Assembly (NCBI GenBank): GCA_910575255.1
Contig: CAJTEM010000008.1
Location: 104,841-168,840, forward strand
Origin: Lachnospiraceae bacterium
GTDB taxonomy: Bacteria > Bacillota > Clostridia > Lachnospirales > Lachnospiraceae
DNA length: 64,000 bases
Direction: 5' to 3'
A model generated the notes under the pieces. The model worked only from the letters and a program-made list of their open reading frames with translations, ran no database searches and was not told the DNA's origin. The position numbers and the translations under genes are program-made. Positions 14,841-22,726 of the stretch are shown in pieces. Each line of letters opens with the position of its first letter. Positions within the stretch are counted from its first letter, which is position 1.

Positions 14841-16214
14841 TTAAAGCATGATATATTTTACTACAAACAGCAGCGCCAAAGCATACATCAGCGGACTGAT
14901 TCTCTTTTTGGAGGCGTTTCCGGCGATCAGGTTAACAATCACATAAGAAATCACGCCCATGGCAATTCCCTCTGAGATGCTGTACATAAACGGCATGGCA
15001 ATGATGGCTATGTAAGCGGGGATTGCCTCTGTATAATCTTCAAAATCAATCCTGGTGATCGAAGTCATCATCAGAAAGCCCACTATAACCAGCGCCGGCG
15101 CCGTCGCAAAGGACGGAATCGCCAGGAAGATCGGGGATAAAAACAGCGACAGACCAAAGAGAATGGCAGCTGTCACCGCGGTGAGACCGGTTCTTCCGCC
15201 CTCTGCCACACCGGAAGCACTCTCCACAAAGGTAGTGGTAGTTGAGGTTCCCAGCACTGCGCCGATCGAGGTTCCCACAGCATCTGCCAGCAATGCTCCC
15301 CGAATCTTCGGAAGTTTCCCATTCTCGTCCAGCATATCTGCCTTAGAGGCCACACCAATCAATGTTCCCAAGGTATCAAACAAATCCACGAACAGGAACG
15401 CAAACATTACCACAAAGAAATCCAGTGTGAGAATCCCCTTAAAATCCAGCTGCATCAAAGTCGGCGCCAGGCTCGGAACCGAGATTCCTCCGGAAAAATC
15501 AGGCAGAAGGCTATAGCAGCCCAGCTCCGGATTCACCTGATAAAGGCCGGTCAGCTGACAAGCGATTCCCAAAAACCAGGTGATGAGAATCCCCCAGAGA
15601 ATATTGCCCTTCACCTTCTTAATCAGCAGCACACCCGTGATCAGAATTCCCAGAAGAGCCAGCAGCACCGTGATTCCCTCGCTGGAAAAGGTCCCTGCCG
15701 CAACAGAACCCTTAAAGGAATAGAGGGATACCAGTGTGGCGCTGTCCACTACGATCTTGGCATTCTGCATCCCGATAAATGCGATAAAAATCCCGATTCC
15801 CACAGACACCGCATGCTTCAGGTTCATAGGAATCGCATTGAAAATCGCCTCCCGCACATTCGTCAGTGAAAGGATGATAAAGATAATCCCTTCAATAAAT
15901 ACCGCTGCCAGCGCTGTCTGCCAGGAATAGCCCATCTGCAGCACCACCGTATAGGCAAAATAGGCGTTCAGTCCCATTCCCGGCGCCAGGACAAATGGAT
16001 AATTGGCAAAAATCACCATCAGAAGCGTCGCAAGCATCGATGCCAGCGCCGTGGCTGTAAATATTGCTCCGCTGTCCATTCCCGTTGCACTCAAAATACT
16101 GGGATTGACTGCCAGAATATACGCCATGGTCATAAAAGTCGTAATTCCAGCCAGGATCTCCGTCTTTGCGTCCGTGTGGTTTTCCTTAAGATGAAACAGT
16201 TTTTCCAGACTCAT
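14841..16214 (-). CDS. NCS2-family purine permease (guanine/hypoxanthine or adenine type)
   Basis: 457-aa membrane protein of the AzgA/PbuG/PbuO branch, a proton-linked uptake system for nucleobases. Typical features are the N-terminus LEKLFHLKENHTDAKTEILA, then GITTFMTMAYILAVNP, the motif GMGLNAYFAYTVV, and SASGVAEGGRTGLTAV with the preceding GTSTTTTFVESA. About 12-14 membrane segments. The start at 16214 is fixed by AAAGGGGG. A DUF4321 gene lies upstream on the same strand. No purine riboswitch consensus was found in the 147-bp gap between them. Confidence 0.93.
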   Translation of the reverse strand: MSLEKLFHLKENHTDAKTEILAGITTFMTMAYILAVNPSILSATGMDSGAIFTATALASMLATLLMVIFANYPFVLAPGMGLNAYFAYTVVLQMGYSWQTALAAVFIEGIIFIILSLTNVREAIFNAIPMNLKHAVSVGIGIFIAFIGMQNAKIVVDSATLVSLYSFKGSVAAGTFSSEGITVLLALLGILITGVLLIKKVKGNILWGILITWFLGIACQLTGLYQVNPELGCYSLLPDFSGGISVPSLAPTLMQLDFKGILTLDFFVVMFAFLFVDLFDTLGTLIGVASKADMLDENGKLPKIRGALLADAVGTSIGAVLGTSTTTTFVESASGVAEGGRTGLTAVTAAILFGLSLFLSPIFLAIPSFATAPALVIVGFLMMTSITRIDFEDYTEAIPAYIAIIAMPFMYSISEGIAMGVISYVIVNLIAGNASKKRISPLMYALALLFVVKYIML

Positions 16215-16361
16215 AAAATAGTCCCCCTTTGTTGGTTTTGCCCCGCCATGCCGCCTGTGCGGATTTTGGGATTGTCTTCTGGAACTCTCTAACTCTCTAT
16301 GTATACGCAAATGTCGCAGGCCCCGCACATTCCGCCGTCAGCCTGCCGCATTACGCATCCA

Positions 16362-16613
16362 TCATATATACCGGTAAACCAACAATGCCACTGCCACTCC
16401 GATGATACTTGCCATGGTAATCTTGATAGACAGGCCAAAGGTAATCACCAGCATCCCCAGATTCAGCACCAGAGGGCTGTCCAATCCAAAGGATTGTCCG
16501 AAGTCCAGCCAAGAAAGCCAGGGAATACCAGCCGCCAGATTGCCAAAAAATCCACCCAGAACAATCCCTGACATCAAAAGAATCAACAAAATCCAAAAAT
16601 TCCTGTTTCCCAT
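16362..16613 (-). CDS. DUF4321-family small membrane protein
   Basis: 83-aa protein with two hydrophobic segments (WILLILLMSGIVLGGFFGNL and MLVITFGLSIKITMASIIGV) separated by a short polar loop, the layout of DUF4321 proteins of Clostridia, whose function is unknown. The start at 16613 follows AAAAAGGGGACAGGCA; the frame runs open for 18 more codons without a ribosome binding site. It probably shares a transcript with the purine permease. Confidence 0.75.
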   Translation of the reverse strand: MGNRNFWILLILLMSGIVLGGFFGNLAAGIPWLSWLDFGQSFGLDSPLVLNLGMLVITFGLSIKITMASIIGVAVALLVYRYI

Positions 16614-16843
16614 TGCCTGTCCCCTTTTTATGAACTGAGAAATAAATAAGAATCCGTTTATTCTCAAACTACCGCTTAGTCAGCCTGTTCATCGTTTACA
16701 TTTCCACCCATAATCTGTAGTTTATCTCCTTATTTGCGTAATAATTATAAATCATGCAACACGAAAATGCAACACAAATTACTATCCGATAACGGCACGG
16801 ACATTTCGACAGCCTGATGCAGCACGAAACGCAGCTTGTCAGA

Positions 16844-17096
16844 ACAAAGAGTCCGGCAAGCCGGACTCTCGCGCCGGAGCGCGGCTGCGAGAGCAGCCAT
16901 CTTCCTTTGCGCGGAATGCGCATCCCCGCGGAGCGTTTTATATCATAGGACGTACTTTCCTATGATAAAACAAAGAGTCCGGCAAGCCGGACTCTCGCGC
17001 CGGAGCGCGGCTGCGACAGCAGCCATCTTCCTCTGCGCGGAGTGCGCATCCACGCGGAGCGTTTTCTATCATAGGACGCACTTTCCTATGATAGAA
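16844..17096. repeat. Two tandem copies of a ~125-bp palindromic repeat
   Basis: Copies at 16844-16970 and 16971-17096. Each begins with an AGAGTCCGG/CCGGACTCT hairpin, has GC-rich middle hairpins (GCGCCGGAGCGC...), and ends with the CATAGGA...TCCTATG hairpin. The second copy differs at only one position in about 120 from the copy at 60779-60900. A partial third first-hairpin follows directly and serves as the tRNA-Thr terminator. The 180 bp left of the repeats (16668-16843) is AT-rich with no gene seen. Confidence 0.85.
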
Positions 17097-17124
17097 AAAA
17101 AGTCCGGCAAACACCGGACTTTTT
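17094..17124 (-). terminator. Intrinsic terminator after tRNA-Thr
   Basis: On the minus strand AGTCCGG pairs with CCGGACT around a short loop, followed by a run of seven or more T (the A run at 17094-17101). It matches the first hairpin of the neighbouring repeat family, so the terminator seems to derive from, or to have given rise to, that repeat. Confidence 0.8.
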
Positions 17125-17127
17125 AAC

Positions 17128-17200
17128 AGCTGCTGACGGGAATCGGACCCGTGACCTCCGCACTACCAATGCGACGCTCTACCGACTGAGCCACAGCAGC
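17128..17200 (-). tRNA. tRNA-Thr (anticodon GGT)
   Basis: 73-nt cloverleaf on the minus strand: acceptor GCTGCTG/CAGCAGC, D stem GCTC/GAGC, anticodon stem TCGCA/TGCGG with loop TTGGTAG giving GGT, T arm with GGTCCGATTCC. CCA is not encoded. It reads ACC and ACU codons. Confidence 0.95.
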
Positions 17201-17355
17201 GTTTCCATTATAACCGTTCTTTTCGAACGACCTTTCATATCTTATCATGTCCGGCAGATTTTGTCAACCACAATTTTTATTTTCTTTTCCATCTATCCGG
17301 GAACTTGGAAAAACCTCCCCACATACAGTAAATTAAAAACCCACAGAGGCATTTT

Positions 17356-18522
17356 ATGGCTGAAAATGATACCCATTACAATGGAGTCACCGATATGAAC
17401 AGTACGGAAACAACACCTGTCCCCAGTTATGGCGGCATTCCCGCAGAGCCCGTTATCCCTCTGCCAAATCCCGGTGAAGGCGGTCCCGTCTATCCTGGCA
17501 ACAATGGTTCCGGCGGAGAACCTGTCATTCCTCTGCCGAATCCAGGGGAAGGCGGTCCGGTTTATCCCGGCGACAATGGCTCCGGCGGAGAACCCGTCAT
17601 TCCTCTGCCGAATCCAGGGGAAGGCGGTCCCGTCTATCCCGGCGACAACGGTTCCGGCGGAGAACCTGTCATTCCTCTGCCGAATCCAGGGGAAGGCGGT
17701 CCCGTCTATCCCGGCGACAATGGTTCCGGCGGAGAACCTGTCATCCCTCTGCCGAATCCCGGGGAAGGCGGACCTGTCTATCCCGGCAACAATAATTGCA
17801 CCAACAATAACTGTAACATCACCTGGCTGCCTTCTTTCCCGTCTTCCCCCGGCTATCCCCCTGTATCGACGCAGGCCTTCGGCCAGGTGCGTTTCCTGAA
17901 CGCATCCACCAACAGCTTTGCTGTCAGCATCTACATTGACAGTACCAACTATGCTTCCAACTCCCGATTCGGCTCTGTCAGCAGCTATGACTGGATCGCG
18001 GACGGCTTCCATACTGTCACCGTACGCCGTGCAAATGGCATGCGCAATATCCTCCTGCAGCAGAACTTCCCCTTTGTGGCTAACCAGAAGGTAACCATGA
18101 TACTGACGGATTCTGCCTCCGGCGGCCTGGAAATGGTCCGGGTCATTGACGTTGGCTGCAGTAACCTGCCCTGCGGTTCCGGCTGCTACCGCTTTGCCAA
18201 CATGTCTTACAGCGGTTCTGATTTTGACCTGCTTTTAACCGGCGGCGAAACCGTATTCCGCAATGTCGGTTTTCAGACCGTCACCTCTTACAAGCAGGCG
18301 GTGTCCGGCTCCTATCAGTTCACTGTTGCCGACTCGAACAATTACGCCTTTATCCGCGAACTGCCTATCATCGTAATCGGGGCTGTCGCCACCGGATCCT
18401 CTGTGCGTCAGCCTCTGGTGACCTTCTCCGCCAATATCACTGCGGGCAGGAACTACACCTCCTATGTCCTTGGAAATACCTGGTCCGGCAACGGCCTTCG
18501 TGTCCTCACCCTGGAAGACTAA
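17356..18522 (+). CDS. Repeat-rich protein with DUF4397-like domains
   Basis: 388-aa protein. Residues 30-145 are five near-identical 24-residue repeats (core EPVIPLPNPGEGGPVYPG then DNGSGG). A short Asn/Cys stretch NNCTNNNCNI follows. Two beta-rich units come next, the first opening with VRFLNASTNSFAVSIYIDS, typical of DUF4397; GSGCYRFANMSYSG opens a related second unit. There is no signal peptide, membrane anchor or LPXTG motif, although the composition is that of a surface or spore-coat protein. A monocistronic gene with a weak AGAGG site; it ends at a two-way terminator facing pilT. Confidence 0.7.
   Translation: MAENDTHYNGVTDMNSTETTPVPSYGGIPAEPVIPLPNPGEGGPVYPGNNGSGGEPVIPLPNPGEGGPVYPGDNGSGGEPVIPLPNPGEGGPVYPGDNGSGGEPVIPLPNPGEGGPVYPGDNGSGGEPVIPLPNPGEGGPVYPGNNNCTNNNCNITWLPSFPSSPGYPPVSTQAFGQVRFLNASTNSFAVSIYIDSTNYASNSRFGSVSSYDWIADGFHTVTVRRANGMRNILLQQNFPFVANQKVTMILTDSASGGLEMVRVIDVGCSNLPCGSGCYRFANMSYSGSDFDLLLTGGETVFRNVGFQTVTSYKQAVSGSYQFTVADSNNYAFIRELPIIVIGAVATGSSVRQPLVTFSANITAGRNYTSYVLGNTWSGNGLRVLTLED
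17446..17793 (+). repeat. Five in-frame 72-bp tandem repeats
   Basis: Units begin at 17446, 17518, 17590, 17662 and 17734 (the last is partial). They encode a Pro/Gly-rich 24-residue repeat. The high identity between inner units suggests recent expansion or conversion, and the repeat number probably varies between strains. Confidence 0.85.
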
Positions 18523-18525
18523 AAA

Positions 18526-18568
18526 GAATACGGAGCTGTCAGGGTTTTCCCCTGGCGGCTCCGTATTC
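18526..18568. terminator. Two-way terminator between the DUF4397-like gene and pilT
   Basis: GAATACGGAGC (18526-18536) pairs with GCTCCGTATTC (18558-18568). On the minus strand the stem is followed by CTTTTTAG, a good T run for the end of the pilT operon. On the plus side the tail is CTGCTCTTT. Confidence 0.75.
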
Positions 18569-18575
18569 CTGCTCT

Positions 18576-19640
18576 TTACAGCCTCATCAGCTTCTTCTCC
18601 ATCAGCTCACTGTTATTGCTGTGCACCACGGCATCCTCTTTGCTGATCAGTCCCTGCCGGTACAGACTGAGCAGACTGTTGTCCATCGTCACCATCCCCT
18701 CTTCCTGAGAAGTAGCAATAATATTGTCGATCTGATGGATCTTGGACTCGCGAATCAGATTCCGGATCGCATTGTTGAAAAACATAATCTCAAATGCCGG
18801 ATGCTCCTTGCCGTCCAGTCCCGGAATCAGCTGCTGGGACACTACTGCCTGCATGACCATCGACAGCTGCGTCCGGATCTGCTGCTGCTGATTCGGCGGG
18901 AAATTATCGATGATACGGTCAATCGTATTCGCCGCACCTACCGTATGCAAGGTTGAAATCACCAGATGTCCGGTCTCCGCCGCGGTCATCGCCGTCTTGA
19001 TCGTCTCGTCATCACGCATCTCTCCCACCAGTATCACATCCGGAGCCTGACGGAGCGCAGCTCTTAAACCTGACACATAACTTTCCGTGTCTGTCATAAT
19101 CTCCCGCTGCGTCACAACACTTTGGTTGTGACGATGCAGATATTCGATCGGATCCTCCAGCGTAATCACATGCGCATTCCGGCTGCGGTTGATCTCATCA
19201 ATAATACAGGCCAGCGTAGTGCTTTTTCCGCTTCCTGCCGGTCCGGTCACCAGTACAAAGCCTTTGGTCATTCTGGAAATGTCGATCACATTCTGCGGAA
19301 TACTTAAGGAACGGAAATCCGGCAAATCAAAGGTAATAATCCGGATAACTGCCGCCAGAGAGCCCCTCTGGCGGAATACATTGGCACGAAACCGGGACAA
19401 GCCCTGAATTGCCATGGAAAAATCATCATCCCCGCACTTTTTTACCCGGGACATATCCCGGTTTCCCGCCATCCCATAAAACTCCTCGATCAGCTTATCC
19501 ATCTCCTGAGGAAATATCTTCTCCTCATTATGATTGACAATCTTTCCGCCAATTCGATAAGACAACGGCATACCTGGTATCAGGAAAATGTCCGCCGCCT
19601 GCTTTTCCACTGCCGCACGCAGCAATTCTTCCATTTTCAT
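18576..19640 (-). CDS. pilT: PilT-type twitching/secretion ATPase
   Basis: 354-aa hexameric ATPase of the PilT branch, which powers pilus retraction. Walker A is GPAGSGKSTT, the Asp and His boxes are in HVITLEDPIEYLHRH, Walker B is DVILVGEMRDDETI, and the PilT-specific AIRNLIRESK motif is present. The start at 19640 follows AGGAGA; a Met at 19634 is also possible. Last gene of an operon with three small pseudopilin-like genes, GspF and a transglutaminase. No PilB or GspE extension ATPase is seen in the window, so this PilT may be the only motor encoded here, or it may act with one encoded elsewhere. Confidence 0.9.
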   Translation of the reverse strand: MKMEELLRAAVEKQAADIFLIPGMPLSYRIGGKIVNHNEEKIFPQEMDKLIEEFYGMAGNRDMSRVKKCGDDDFSMAIQGLSRFRANVFRQRGSLAAVIRIITFDLPDFRSLSIPQNVIDISRMTKGFVLVTGPAGSGKSTTLACIIDEINRSRNAHVITLEDPIEYLHRHNQSVVTQREIMTDTESYVSGLRAALRQAPDVILVGEMRDDETIKTAMTAAETGHLVISTLHTVGAANTIDRIIDNFPPNQQQQIRTQLSMVMQAVVSQQLIPGLDGKEHPAFEIMFFNNAIRNLIRESKIHQIDNIIATSQEEGMVTMDNSLLSLYRQGLISKEDAVVHSNNSELMEKKLMRL

Positions 19641-19717
19641 AACTCGTCTTCTCCTGTTTTTATTTATCCGCACATCTGCTTTTCCCACCTGCTGCCGCAA
19701 AGGAAAACGGCGGCTTC

Positions 19718-20179
19718 CTACTCCGTCCCGCTCCAGACGCGAACCGACTGGTCGATCTCATAATCCTCCTGAATGTATACCTTCCAGGTCTTCACTTCAA
19801 GCTTCCTTGTCTGCCAGTCTGCTGCCAGCTCCACCCTCAGCGCCTGTCCCGCATTCATAGGAATATCTGTCAGGAAGCTGTCCGTATCCTCCTGGTAATA
19901 GTCTCCAACCTCTGCAAGCACCTGCTGTCTCACTGCTTCCTGGCTTCCTGTGCCGGCTCTCTTGAATGCCTGATCCACGGTCTGGACAAATTTCTCCCCC
20001 ACCCCGTCGGCCCGGTAATACTCCTTCACTGCCGCGGCATTGCGCACTGACAAAAGCTCGTCTCCTCTGGCATTCCCCAAAGACAGCAATCCGAATGTCG
20101 CCAGACACAGCACAATAAAAATCAGTATCAGGGAAGAACTGCCGATATTTGCTTTTCTGCGCATCTCATAATCTGCCAT
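19718..20179 (-). CDS. Pilus/secretion operon membrane-anchored protein
   Basis: 153-aa protein with one N-terminal hydrophobic helix (SSLILIFIVLCLATFGLLSL) after a short charged start, then an outside domain. The layout matches minor pseudopilins (GspK/PilX-like), but the Glu at +5 of a prepilin site is missing. GTAGGAGG precedes the ATG. It lies 14 bp after the type IV pseudopilin gene and 77 bp before pilT. Probably a structural accessory of the fibre; the exact role is unknown. Confidence 0.75.
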   Translation of the reverse strand: MADYEMRRKANIGSSSLILIFIVLCLATFGLLSLGNARGDELLSVRNAAAVKEYYRADGVGEKFVQTVDQAFKRAGTGSQEAVRQQVLAEVGDYYQEDTDSFLTDIPMNAGQALRVELAADWQTRKLEVKTWKVYIQEDYEIDQSVRVWSGTE

Positions 20180-20193
20180 CTCTGTCCATCCTC

Positions 20194-20712
20194 CTACTCC
20201 GAAAACCGTTCATACTTCTCTGCCTTCAGCTTAAATACAATCCTGCCGCCTGAATCAGGAAGCAGCTCTGCCGCCTCTTTCCGATAAGCAATCTCGGGAA
20301 GTCCCAGGGGATTCTCCATAGTGACCACAGCCTCGGACATCCCGGATTCCTCCCGAATCTCGATGCGCGCCATACGGGTATTCTCTTCTGCCTGCCCGTC
20401 CGCCGGCTGCCACTTCTCATTCAGCTTTAAGACATATACCTGACTCCCGTCTGACCCTGCCATGGACTCAGACACAAAGCCCAGCCGTTCGGTCAGACCG
20501 TCGGATCCCTCTGCCTTCCACACCTCTATAATCGACTCTGCCATGGTAACCGCCTGGTTCAGATCCCTGCCCTGACGGCTCATTCTTTCTGAGGTGGCAA
20601 AAGCGAGAATACATTGGGAAGCACAAATCACGAAAAAGAAGACGACCACAATCATCTCCATCAAAAACAGTCCCGAACCGGAGCCGCCCTTTCGCTCAAC
20701 TTTAGCTTTCAT
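20194..20712 (-). CDS. Type IV pseudopilin-like protein
   Basis: 172-aa protein with a recognisable prepilin peptidase site: GSGSG then LFLMEMIVVVFFFVI, where cleavage after Gly puts Glu at position +5, followed by a hydrophobic helix. The rest is a small extracellular domain. The start overlaps the preceding DUF4860-like gene by ATGA, indicating coupled translation. It is likely processed by a prepilin peptidase that is not encoded in this window. Confidence 0.8.
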   Translation of the reverse strand: MKAKVERKGGSGSGLFLMEMIVVVFFFVICASQCILAFATSERMSRQGRDLNQAVTMAESIIEVWKAEGSDGLTERLGFVSESMAGSDGSQVYVLKLNEKWQPADGQAEENTRMARIEIREESGMSEAVVTMENPLGLPEIAYRKEAAELLPDSGGRIVFKLKAEKYERFSE

Positions 20713-21197
20713 TTTGTTCCTCCCGCACTCCGCAGTGACAACAGCAATCGTCCGCCGCCCTCTCCGGCAGTCTCTACTGTCAGAAGCCGCCCGTCCTGAG
20801 TAAAGGAGAGTCCCTCACACTCCAGGATCGGAATCCCGTCCGACAGCCCCAGCCCGCTGTCCTGGCGGGTAAAAAGCTCCCGGATGCTTCCATCATAATA
20901 ATAGATCCAGCTTATATACCGGCCGCTCTCAAAGTCCTGGCTCAGCTCAAGCACCGAGGTGTCATCCACCTCGATCACCCTGGCCATACCGGCCTCATCC
21001 CCCTGGCGGATCTTATTGGCAATATACTGCAGTGCCACACTGCCGGTATAATTGTCTGCCATGCGCCTGCCAATATTTTCATACACCTTTCCTCCGGCCA
21101 GAACAGTGAAAAGTGCGCACATCACAAACACCAGAAACAGCAGCATGGTAAACAGAGTTCCCATGATCTGCCCTCGTTGTTCTCTCTTCTGCTGCAC
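20709..21197 (-). CDS. DUF4860-like pilus operon protein
   Basis: 162-aa protein with an N-terminal membrane helix (TLFTMLLFLVFVMCALFTVL) and a soluble outer domain (VALQYIANKIRQGDEAGMAR, then YISWIYYYDGSIRELF). It resembles DUF4860 proteins, found next to pilin-like genes in Clostridia. GTG start at 21197 with GGAGG seven bases ahead; the next ATG (21164) would cut into the conserved N-terminal stretch. The upstream tiny ORF stops within this gene's ribosome binding site. The 3' end overlaps the pseudopilin gene by 4 bp. Confidence 0.75.
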   Translation of the reverse strand: MQQKREQRGQIMGTLFTMLLFLVFVMCALFTVLAGGKVYENIGRRMADNYTGSVALQYIANKIRQGDEAGMARVIEVDDTSVLELSQDFESGRYISWIYYYDGSIRELFTRQDSGLGLSDGIPILECEGLSFTQDGRLLTVETAGEGGGRLLLSLRSAGGTK

Positions 21198-21208
21198 CGC
21201 GCTTCCTC

Positions 21209-21283
21209 CTAGTAATAATGTAGTGCCCCCTCACATCCGTTCGGCGGCATGTCGTCGGAAGGCATCTGAAAAACGCTTCGCAT
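21209..21283 (-). CDS. Tiny ORF of a repeated family (24 aa)
   Basis: Encodes MRSVFQMPSDDMPPNGCEGA then LHYY. GGAGG lies seven bases ahead of the ATG, and the stop TAG overlaps the ribosome binding site of the next gene (TAGGAGG). A related ORF occurs at 23653-23745 and a remnant at 53315-53366. The shared part is DMPPN-x-x-EG. It could be a leader peptide, a small membrane-free protein, or simply a repeat that happens to be open. Confidence 0.4.
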   Translation of the reverse strand: MRSVFQMPSDDMPPNGCEGALHYY

Positions 21284-21294
21284 TTGCCTTCCTC

Positions 21295-21636
21295 CTACTC
21301 CATTCCGTTCTGCGGTTCTTCCTCTGCCGGGATCACCGTGATATCCGGCATCAGATTGGAAGCAAAGCCGTCATAAAACACATAATAACGATCCTCGTCA
21401 ATCTGGACCGCATAATGTTCCTCCAGATACTCTATACTGGGCGGATAACGCCCCTCTATGGCATAGCACTGAACACATGCTCTTGTAATTCCGTTGCGCA
21501 AGGTTTCGGCCCCTTCTGCCCGGGCACGTACCAGAAAGGAATCCATCCCTGTCAGGAATGCCCCGACTACCACGCCGAACACTGCCGCAGAAACTATACA
21601 GCCCGCCAAAAATCTCCAGTCCCGCTTTTTCTTCAT
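21295..21636 (-). CDS. Small membrane-anchored protein of pilus operon
   Basis: 113-aa protein with a basic start (MKKKRDWR), one membrane helix (LAGCIVSAAVFGVVVGAFLT) and an outer domain resembling pilin-like globular parts: ITRACVQCYAIEGRYPPSIE then YLEEHYAVQIDEDRYYVFY, a pattern typical of major pilin C-terminal regions. There is no clear prepilin cleavage site. Good AGGAG site; 24 bp after the GspF-like gene. Probably a structural subunit or assembly accessory. Confidence 0.7.
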   Translation of the reverse strand: MKKKRDWRFLAGCIVSAAVFGVVVGAFLTGMDSFLVRARAEGAETLRNGITRACVQCYAIEGRYPPSIEYLEEHYAVQIDEDRYYVFYDGFASNLMPDITVIPAEEEPQNGME

Positions 21637-21660
21637 CCTTGTTCTCCTGTTGCTGCACAG

Positions 21661-22713
21661 TCAGCCAATCCCTGCCAGTACGCCGGCCAATGGAAGCATC
21701 ACCGAAAGCAGGATCAGGCCAACCACCACTGCCAGCACTGCCACCATCGTCGGCTCCAGACGGGCAATCATGTTATCGATCGAGGCATCCGCCTGCTGCT
21801 CATAATCCTCCGAAATCTCGTTCATCACCTCATCGAGACGTCCGCTGCGAGTTCCCACCTTGATCATCTGAATGTGGAAGCCGCTGAACAGCCCGGTCTG
21901 CTTCATTGCCTCAAAATAGCTGGTTCCTGCCTGCAGCTGCGCGGCGCACTCACCGATCGTGGCGGCAATCTTACTGTTGTCCACCAGCTCCTGAGCCAGA
22001 TCCATCCCCTTCTCAAGTTCCAGACCGCTCTTTAAGGTCAGTGCCAGCACGGAAGTGAACCGGCGCCCTGCCACTGCCAGCATGGTCTTATTGCGCCGTT
22101 TCACCCAGTCCTTCAGCCGCTCCACCCAGGAAAACGCATGCCCTGCACCAGATGCAATCGCCGCCGCTGCGGCAGCCAGAGCCACCAAGGCAAACAGCAA
22201 AAGCGCAATCCCGCTGAAAATCCCGCCAAACCGGGATGCTGCCACGGAAACCGGAGACAATTGCACCCCAAGCTGAATATAAACCTGCTCAAATACCGGC
22301 ATTACCTTGGTAAACAGCACAAACAATACCACCAGAAGCATCGTCGCCATCATCACCGGATAGGTAATCGCATTCCGGATATTCTTCATCATTATGTACT
22401 CTTTTTCATAATAGACCGAGAGAGACTCCATGATCTGATCCAGGGTTCCGGTCTGCTGTCCCAGCTTCGCCATCCGAACCACATAGAAAGGAAAACAGCC
22501 GGCTTTCTCCATCGCGGTAAAAAACGGGTCCCCCAGCTCCACGTCCAGAGAAAGATTCTTTAACATCTCCTTCTCCTGTTCGGTCACGGCATCTTCCGCC
22601 ATGACCGCCAATCCTTCATACAGAGGCACTGCTGCCTTCAATAGCAGAGAGATCTGCATACAGAATGCTGCCAGTTCCCTGCCGGAATAAATCTTATCCG
22701 CCTTTTCTGCCAT
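21661..22713 (-). CDS. Type II secretion / type IV pilus inner-membrane platform protein (GspF/PilC)
   Basis: 350-aa polytopic protein with two GspF domains. The first (ELAAFCMQISLLLKAAVPLY; GDPFFTAMEKAGCFP) leads into a membrane helix (MMATMLLVVLFVLFTKVMPV); the second (TSVLALTLKSGLELEKGMDL) ends in the last helices. It anchors the pilus motor at the membrane. AGGAGG precedes the ATG. Placed between the transglutaminase and the small pilin-like genes in one operon. Confidence 0.9.
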   Translation of the reverse strand: MAEKADKIYSGRELAAFCMQISLLLKAAVPLYEGLAVMAEDAVTEQEKEMLKNLSLDVELGDPFFTAMEKAGCFPFYVVRMAKLGQQTGTLDQIMESLSVYYEKEYIMMKNIRNAITYPVMMATMLLVVLFVLFTKVMPVFEQVYIQLGVQLSPVSVAASRFGGIFSGIALLLFALVALAAAAAAIASGAGHAFSWVERLKDWVKRRNKTMLAVAGRRFTSVLALTLKSGLELEKGMDLAQELVDNSKIAATIGECAAQLQAGTSYFEAMKQTGLFSGFHIQMIKVGTRSGRLDEVMNEISEDYEQQADASIDNMIARLEPTMVAVLAVVVGLILLSVMLPLAGVLAGIG

Positions 22714-22726
22714 GACTTCCTCCTGA

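Noticed and set aside
16215..16361. Purine riboswitch ahead of the NCS2 permease
   Set aside because: No conserved three-way-junction sequence of the purine class could be found in the 147-bp gap.
17446..17793. Possible CRISPR array
   Set aside because: The 72-bp units are contiguous, in frame and coding; there are no unique spacers and no cas genes.
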